Part shown: piece by piece, positions 60,002 to 64,000 of the stretch
How positions within the stretch are numbered: position 1 is the stretch's first letter
Layout of the letters: each line of letters opens with the position of its first letter
NCBI RefSeq assembly: GCF_900454495.1
Contig: NZ_UGSI01000001.1
Coordinates: 806,001 to 870,000 of the forward strand
Length of the DNA stretch: 64,000 nt
Reading direction: 5' to 3'
From: Paenibacillus macerans
GTDB taxonomy: Bacteria; Bacillota; Bacilli; Paenibacillales; Paenibacillaceae
Position numbers and translations under genes: made by a program
Notes under the pieces: model-generated
The model's database searches: none
What the model was told of the DNA's origin: nothing
What the model saw: the letters and a program-made list of their open reading frames with translations, nothing else

Positions 60002-60964
60002 TTGAAATATCCGGTGATTGACTTTCATTGCGATGCTTTAAGCAAAATGATGCTTGACCCGGCGCTTGATTTTGCCAGCGATGAACGGCTGGACGTCAAT
60101 TTGCGGCGAATGAAGGACGGGGGCGTTGCCCTGCAGTGCTTTGCGATTTTTCTTTCCGAACGTTTGGGGACACCGAAAATGGAGCATGTCCTGGGGCAGC
60201 TTGACCTGTTTCGGCAAAAAATAAAAACCCTAGGCGTGTCCGAGATCCGTACGGCGGAAGACGTTGAGGCATTGGAGCGGAAAGGCGGAATCGGCGGCTT
60301 TCTGTCGCTGGAAGGAGCCGACGGGCTGGAAGGCAACCTGCATTATCTGCGAATATGCTATGAGCGCGGGGTTCGGTTTCTCGGCATTACGTGGAATCAT
60401 GCCAATTGGGCGGCCGACGGCATAATGGAGCCCAAAGGCCGCGGGTTTACGCCGCAAGGCCTGGAGTTGGTCAAGGCCTGCCATGAACTTGGAATTATCC
60501 TCGACGTATCGCATTTGTCGGTCAAAGGGTTTTGGGAACTGGCGGAGCTGGCCGATCGGGCGGGAAAACCTTTTATCGCTTCGCATTCGAATGCTTATAG
60601 CGTCTGCGGGCATGCGCGGAATTTGCGCGACGATCAGATCAAGGAGATCGTCCGACTCCGCGGACGGATCGGAATCACCTTTGTTCCCTGGTTCGTCAAA
60701 GAGGGCCGAAACGTTGCGAGCCGGGATATTTTGCCGCATCTGGACCGGATTTGCTCGCTTGGGGGAGCGGGGACGATCATGTTCGGCTCCGACTTCGACG
60801 GCATCGAATCGCATTTGAGCGATCTGCGGCATGCCGGACATTACGCCCAATGGCAGGAAACGTTGCTGAAATATTACCCGGAGGAGCTTGTCCGCGGATG
60901 GTTGTACGGCCATGCGGCCGCGTTCCTGCGGGCCTGGCTGCCCAAAGGAGAGAAAGCGCTTTAA
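60002..60964 (+). CDS. Membrane dipeptidase family (M19, renal dipeptidase-like) hydrolase
   Basis: 320 residues, TIM-barrel with a binuclear zinc site. Ligands: DFHCD (residues 6-10), Glu in SLEGADGLEG, His in LDVSHLS and SHSNAYSVCGHARNL, Asp in FGSDFDGIE. Family members hydrolyse dipeptides, often with D-residues. No signal peptide, so probably cytoplasmic. Start TTG at 60002 after CAGGAGGA. It lies between spoVS and korA and has no clear link to either; a role in wall-peptide recycling is a guess. Confidence 0.92.
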   Translation: MKYPVIDFHCDALSKMMLDPALDFASDERLDVNLRRMKDGGVALQCFAIFLSERLGTPKMEHVLGQLDLFRQKIKTLGVSEIRTAEDVEALERKGGIGGFLSLEGADGLEGNLHYLRICYERGVRFLGITWNHANWAADGIMEPKGRGFTPQGLELVKACHELGIILDVSHLSVKGFWELAELADRAGKPFIASHSNAYSVCGHARNLRDDQIKEIVRLRGRIGITFVPWFVKEGRNVASRDILPHLDRICSLGGAGTIMFGSDFDGIESHLSDLRHAGHYAQWQETLLKYYPEELVRGWLYGHAAAFLRAWLPKGEKAL

Positions 60965-61025
60965 TTCATCCAATTGCGAGATCGAATTAATCGAAAACTA
61001 CTATACGAAAAAGTCGAGAAAACGC

Positions 61026-61054
61026 TTGCTTTTTGTCCGGTGGAGACATAAAAT
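61026..61054 (+). promoter_or_regulatory. SigA promoter of korAB
   Basis: TTGCTT (61026-61031), a 17-bp spacer and TAAAAT (61049-61054). The leader of about 120 nt has an imperfect GAGGCC/GGTCTC pairing near 61091. Confidence 0.6.
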
Positions 61055-61182
61055 TGACATGACTCTGAAACAGAATGTTCACAAAATGCGAGGCCAACAG
61101 TGAGGTCTCACACGTCTACATTCTATGAGTGTGATTTATAATTTTAGTTTCCATTGCGATACGATTAAAGGGGTGGGCGATC

Positions 61183-62958
61183 TTGATTAGTCAATTGTCT
61201 TGGAAGATCGGTGGACAGCAAGGCGAAGGGGTTGAAAGTACGGACCGGATTTTTTCGACGGCCTTAAACAGGCTGGGTTATTATTTGTATGGGTACCGTC
61301 ACTTCTCGTCCCGTATCAAAGGCGGACATACAAACAACAAAATCCGGATCAGTACCAAGCCGATTCGTGCGATTTCCGACGACTTGGACATCTTAGTCGC
61401 TTTTGACCAGGAAAGTATCGACTTGAATGCCAAAGAACTGCGCAGCGGAGGGGTTATCGTTGCCGATGCCAAATTTAACCCCACCGTTCCCGAAGGCGTG
61501 GATGCCGGATTGTTCCCGGTTCCGATTACGAGCATTGCCGAAGAACTCGGGACTTCGCTGATGAAAAACATGGTGGCGTCGGGCGCATCCTGGGCGCTGC
61601 TCGGACTTCCGCTCGAAGTGTTCAACAAAGCCGTGGAGGAAGAGTTCGGGCGCAAGGGGCCGGCCATTGTCGAAAAAAATATCGAAGCGGTTAAACGGGG
61701 CGCGGACTATGTGCTGGAACTGGCCGGCGGTCCGTTGGAAGAATTTAAGCTGGAGCCGGCCGACGGCAAGCAGAAGCTGTTCATGATCGGCAACGATGCG
61801 ATCGGCCTCGGCGCCGTAGCCGCGGGGTGCCGGATCATGAGCGCGTACCCGATTACGCCTGCTTCCGAAATCATGGAATATTTAATCAAGAAATTGCCGA
61901 AATTCGGCGGCACCGTCATTCAGACGGAAGACGAAATCGCGGCCATTACGATGGCGATCGGCGCCAGTTATGGCGGCGTGCGGGCGATGACGGCGTCGGC
62001 CGGACCGGGCTTGTCTCTTATGATGGAGGCGATCGGCCTCGCCGGCATGACGGAAACGCCGGTCGTGATCGTCGACACGCAGCGCGGCGGTCCAAGCACG
62101 GGCCTGCCGACGAAGCAGGAGCAGAGCGATATCAACGCGCTGATCTACGGCACGCACGGCGAAATTCCCAAAATCGTGCTGGCGCCAAGCTCCATTGAAG
62201 AGTGCTTCTACGATACCGTTCAGGCCTTCAATCTGGCGGATAAATATCAAGTGCCGGTCATTTTGGCCACAGATCTGCAGCTGTCGCTTGGCAAACAGTC
62301 CTGCGAGCTGCTCGATTACAACAAAATTACGATCGATCGCGGCTACCTGGTCAAAGACATTCCGGACCGCGAGGATTCGAGCATGTTTAACCGGTACGCC
62401 TTTACCGAAAACGGCATTTCGCCGCGGGTTCTGCCCGGGGAGAAAAACGGCATCCACCATGTGACCGGGGTGGAGCACGACGAGGCGGGACGCCCGTCGG
62501 AAAGTCCGGTCAACCGCAAAAAGATGATGGAGAAGCGGCTGCGCAAGCTGGCGAAGGTGGAAGTGAGCGATCCGATTCACCTCCAGGCCCCGCACGCCGA
62601 ACCGGATCTGCTGATCGTCGGCATGGGTTCGACCGGCGGTACGATCGATCAAGCGCGTAAACAGCTTGAAGCGGACGGCATCAAAACGAATCACATGACG
62701 GTTCGCCTGCTGCATCCTTTCCCGACGGAGCTGGTGCTGCCGCAAGTCGCCAAAGCGAAAAAAGTCGTCGTGTTGGAAAACAATGCGACAGGGCAGCTGG
62801 CCAATCTGATCAAACTGCATGTCGGCCATCACGATAAGATCGCGAATGTGCTGAAATATGACGGAAATCCGTTCCTTCCTTCGGATGTTTACGAAGAATG
62901 CAAGAAGGCGGCCGGAAACAAAGCGCAGGAGGAGTTGGTGAAAAATGGCAACCTTTAA
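61183..62958 (+). CDS. korA: 2-oxoacid:ferredoxin oxidoreductase, fused gamma-alpha subunit
   Basis: 591 residues. The N-terminal gamma domain (about 1-185: WKIGGQQGEGVESTDRIFST) is joined to the alpha domain (about 195-590: GNDAIGLGAVAAGCRIMSAY, PITPASEIMEYLIK, TSAGPGLSLMMEAIGLAGM). With the beta subunit it oxidises a 2-oxo acid (2-oxoglutarate or pyruvate) with CoA and ferredoxin. No ferredoxin domain is visible, so reducing power leaves through a separate protein. Start TTG at 61183 after GGGGTGGG. It overlaps korB by 14 nt. Substrate choice is not readable from the sequence. Confidence 0.93.
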   Translation: MISQLSWKIGGQQGEGVESTDRIFSTALNRLGYYLYGYRHFSSRIKGGHTNNKIRISTKPIRAISDDLDILVAFDQESIDLNAKELRSGGVIVADAKFNPTVPEGVDAGLFPVPITSIAEELGTSLMKNMVASGASWALLGLPLEVFNKAVEEEFGRKGPAIVEKNIEAVKRGADYVLELAGGPLEEFKLEPADGKQKLFMIGNDAIGLGAVAAGCRIMSAYPITPASEIMEYLIKKLPKFGGTVIQTEDEIAAITMAIGASYGGVRAMTASAGPGLSLMMEAIGLAGMTETPVVIVDTQRGGPSTGLPTKQEQSDINALIYGTHGEIPKIVLAPSSIEECFYDTVQAFNLADKYQVPVILATDLQLSLGKQSCELLDYNKITIDRGYLVKDIPDREDSSMFNRYAFTENGISPRVLPGEKNGIHHVTGVEHDEAGRPSESPVNRKKMMEKRLRKLAKVEVSDPIHLQAPHAEPDLLIVGMGSTGGTIDQARKQLEADGIKTNHMTVRLLHPFPTELVLPQVAKAKKVVVLENNATGQLANLIKLHVGHHDKIANVLKYDGNPFLPSDVYEECKKAAGNKAQEELVKNGNL

Positions 62959-63811
62959 GGAATTCCGAAACAACATTAAACCAAACTGGTGTCCGGGCTG
63001 CGGGGATTTCTCCATTCAAGCCGCTATCCAGCGCGCCGCGGCGAATGTAGGTCTGGAACCGGAGAATCTGGCCGTCATCTCCGGGATCGGCTGCTCCGGC
63101 CGGATCTCCGGTTATATTAACGCCTACGGCCTGCACGGGATTCACGGCCGCGCCCTTCCGATTGCGCAAGGCGTCAAGCTGGCCAACCGCGATCTCACCG
63201 TGATCGCTTCCGGCGGCGACGGCGACGGCTTCGCCATCGGGATGGGGCACACGGTGCATGCGATCCGCCGCAACATCAACATTACGTACATCGTAATGGA
63301 TAACCAGATTTACGGGTTGACGAAAGGGCAAACCTCCCCGCGCAGCGGCGAAGGATTCAAGACCAAAAGCACGCCGGAAGGGTCGGTGGAATCGACGTTG
63401 TCCCCGCTGGAAATCGCTTTGGCGTCGGGCGCAACGTTTGTCGCCCAGGCCTTCTCCAGCGATCTGAAGCAGCTGACGTCGCTGATCGAGCAGGGCATCC
63501 AGCATGAAGGCTTTTCGCTGATCAACGTGTTTAGCCCGTGCGTCACCTTCAACAAGGTGAATACGTACGACTGGTTCAAGGAAAACATTATCAACCTCGA
63601 TACGATTCCGGATTACGATCCGGCCAACCGGGCGATGGCGATGGCGAAGCTGATGGAAACGGGCAGCATGATTACCGGCCTGATCTATCAGAACAAGGAG
63701 AAGAAGAGCTACGAAAATCTGGTTCACGGCTTTAAGCAAGAGCCGCTTGCCTACCAACAGCTGGCAATATCCGAAGCCGAGTTTGACAATCTTGTAGCAG
63801 AATTTAGATAA
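62945..63811 (+). CDS. korB: 2-oxoacid:ferredoxin oxidoreductase beta subunit (TPP-binding)
   Basis: 288 residues. CPGCGDFSIQ near the N-terminus provides Cys for the iron-sulfur cluster; ASGGDGDGFAIGMGHTVHAI and TYIVMDNQIYGLTKGQTSPR form the thiamine-diphosphate site. It pairs with the fused subunit upstream, whose last codons it overlaps; GGAGGAGTTG serves as ribosome site. korAB after spoVS is common in Bacilli. A terminator follows. Confidence 0.95.
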   Translation: MATFKEFRNNIKPNWCPGCGDFSIQAAIQRAAANVGLEPENLAVISGIGCSGRISGYINAYGLHGIHGRALPIAQGVKLANRDLTVIASGGDGDGFAIGMGHTVHAIRRNINITYIVMDNQIYGLTKGQTSPRSGEGFKTKSTPEGSVESTLSPLEIALASGATFVAQAFSSDLKQLTSLIEQGIQHEGFSLINVFSPCVTFNKVNTYDWFKENIINLDTIPDYDPANRAMAMAKLMETGSMITGLIYQNKEKKSYENLVHGFKQEPLAYQQLAISEAEFDNLVAEFR

Positions 63812-63817
63812 TATTTC

Positions 63818-63856
63818 GAAAGACGTCCTTTTTTGGTGGACGTCTTTTCCTTTTTG
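63818..63856 (+). terminator. Intrinsic terminator after korB
   Basis: GAAAGACGTCC pairs with GGACGTCTTTTC, followed by CTTTTT. Confidence 0.88.
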
Positions 63857-63875
63857 TACACAATAGGTGTATAAT
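63846..63875 (+). promoter_or_regulatory. Probable SigA promoter of the pduL-like gene
   Basis: Consensus TATAAT (63870-63875) with a poor -35 (TTTCCT at 63846-63851, 18 bp away). It overlaps the T-run of the korB terminator. Confidence 0.45.
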
Positions 63876-63931
63876 GGGTAACGATGTGAATCGTCATCGA
63901 CATAGAGAATATACGAGGAGTGTTTGCAAAG

Positions 63932-64000
63932 ATGAGTAAGACAGTACCTGTCGGCGTTTCTGCACGTCATATCCACTTAACCCAGGAGCACATCGAAATT
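63932..64000 (+). CDS. pduL: Phosphate propanoyltransferase (PduL-like), 5' end only
   Basis: Only the first 23 codons lie in the window, reading MSKTVPVGVSARHIHLTQEH then IEI. This matches the N-terminal strand and the zinc-binding HIHL of PduL phosphotransacylases, which exchange acyl-CoA and acyl phosphate. GAGGAG lies 12 nt upstream of the ATG. The rest is outside the window, so length and domain completeness cannot be judged. Confidence 0.75.
   Translation, partial: MSKTVPVGVSARHIHLTQEHIEI

Noticed and set aside
1734..64000. tRNA, rRNA, prophage or insertion-sequence genes
   Set aside because: No cloverleaf, rRNA block, transposase or integrase was recognised in any reading frame.

Overview
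The window is a low-GC Gram-positive (Firmicutes), spore-forming chromosome segment, most likely Paenibacillus or a close relative. The reasons are the near-complete B. subtilis-like gene order (rpsB-tsf-pyrH-frr-uppS-cdsA-dxr-rseP-proS-polC-rimP-nusA-rnpM-rplGA-infB-rbfA-nrnA-truB-ribF-rpsO-pnp, then dpaAB-dapGA, rnj-tepA-ylzJ-ftsK, the ymf cluster, rimO-pgsA-cinA-recA-recX-rny-ymdB-spoVS-korAB), sporulation genes (dpaA, dpaB, sleB, spoVS, SpoIIIE/FtsK), strong AGGAGG Shine-Dalgarno sites, many TTG starts and a moderately high GC content. The genus call is an inference from gene content; no database was searched. Nearly all genes lie on the + strand.

Layout. 1-1.7 kb: three small genes of a flagellar/swarming tail, including a SwrB-like membrane protein. 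1.7-25 kb: the translation, lipid, replication and RNA-processing core. 25-31 kb: rpsO, pnp, a polysaccharide-deacetylase homologue lacking its catalytic Asp pair, an M16 peptidase and dUTPase. 31.2-31.8 kb: a lone minus-strand S41-peptidase fragment. 31.9-36 kb: dipicolinate synthase and lysine-pathway genes, without asd between them. 36-43 kb: RNase J, ClpP-like TepA, YlzJ, the DNA translocase and the germination hydrolase SleB. 43-49.7 kb: the ymfF/ymfH M16 pair, a reductase, DUF3243, DUF3388, a RodZ-like protein and YajQ. 49.8-56.7 kb: rimO, pgsA, cinA, recA, recX. 57-64 kb: RNase Y, YmdB, SpoVS, a dipeptidase, a 2-oxoacid:ferredoxin oxidoreductase and the first codons of a PduL-like protein.

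The coding part is conserved housekeeping; the surprising material is in the spacers. A family of about 180-320 bp elements recurs at least six times, at 1.9, 2.9, 6.9, 16.2, 22.0 and 33.4 kb, with fragments near 11.7 kb. It has terminal inverted repeats, modular internal hairpins and compensatory base changes between copies. These elements sit in mRNA leaders and inside operons, so they behave either as MITE-like mobile DNA or as a structured RNA element. A second, unrelated repeat of about 255 bp occurs after dut and after recA. The 1.1 kb cinA-recA spacer holds a promoter directly abutting an intrinsic terminator, three ATTGGA-N4-TCCAAT palindromes and an imperfect repeat array. A 14-bp tandem array separates pgsA from cinA. 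Regulatory sites readable from the sequence include a LexA-type box at recA, a SigG-type promoter at sleB, a SigH-type promoter at spoVS and several strong SigA promoters. The ymdB gene appears to begin with an ATT codon.
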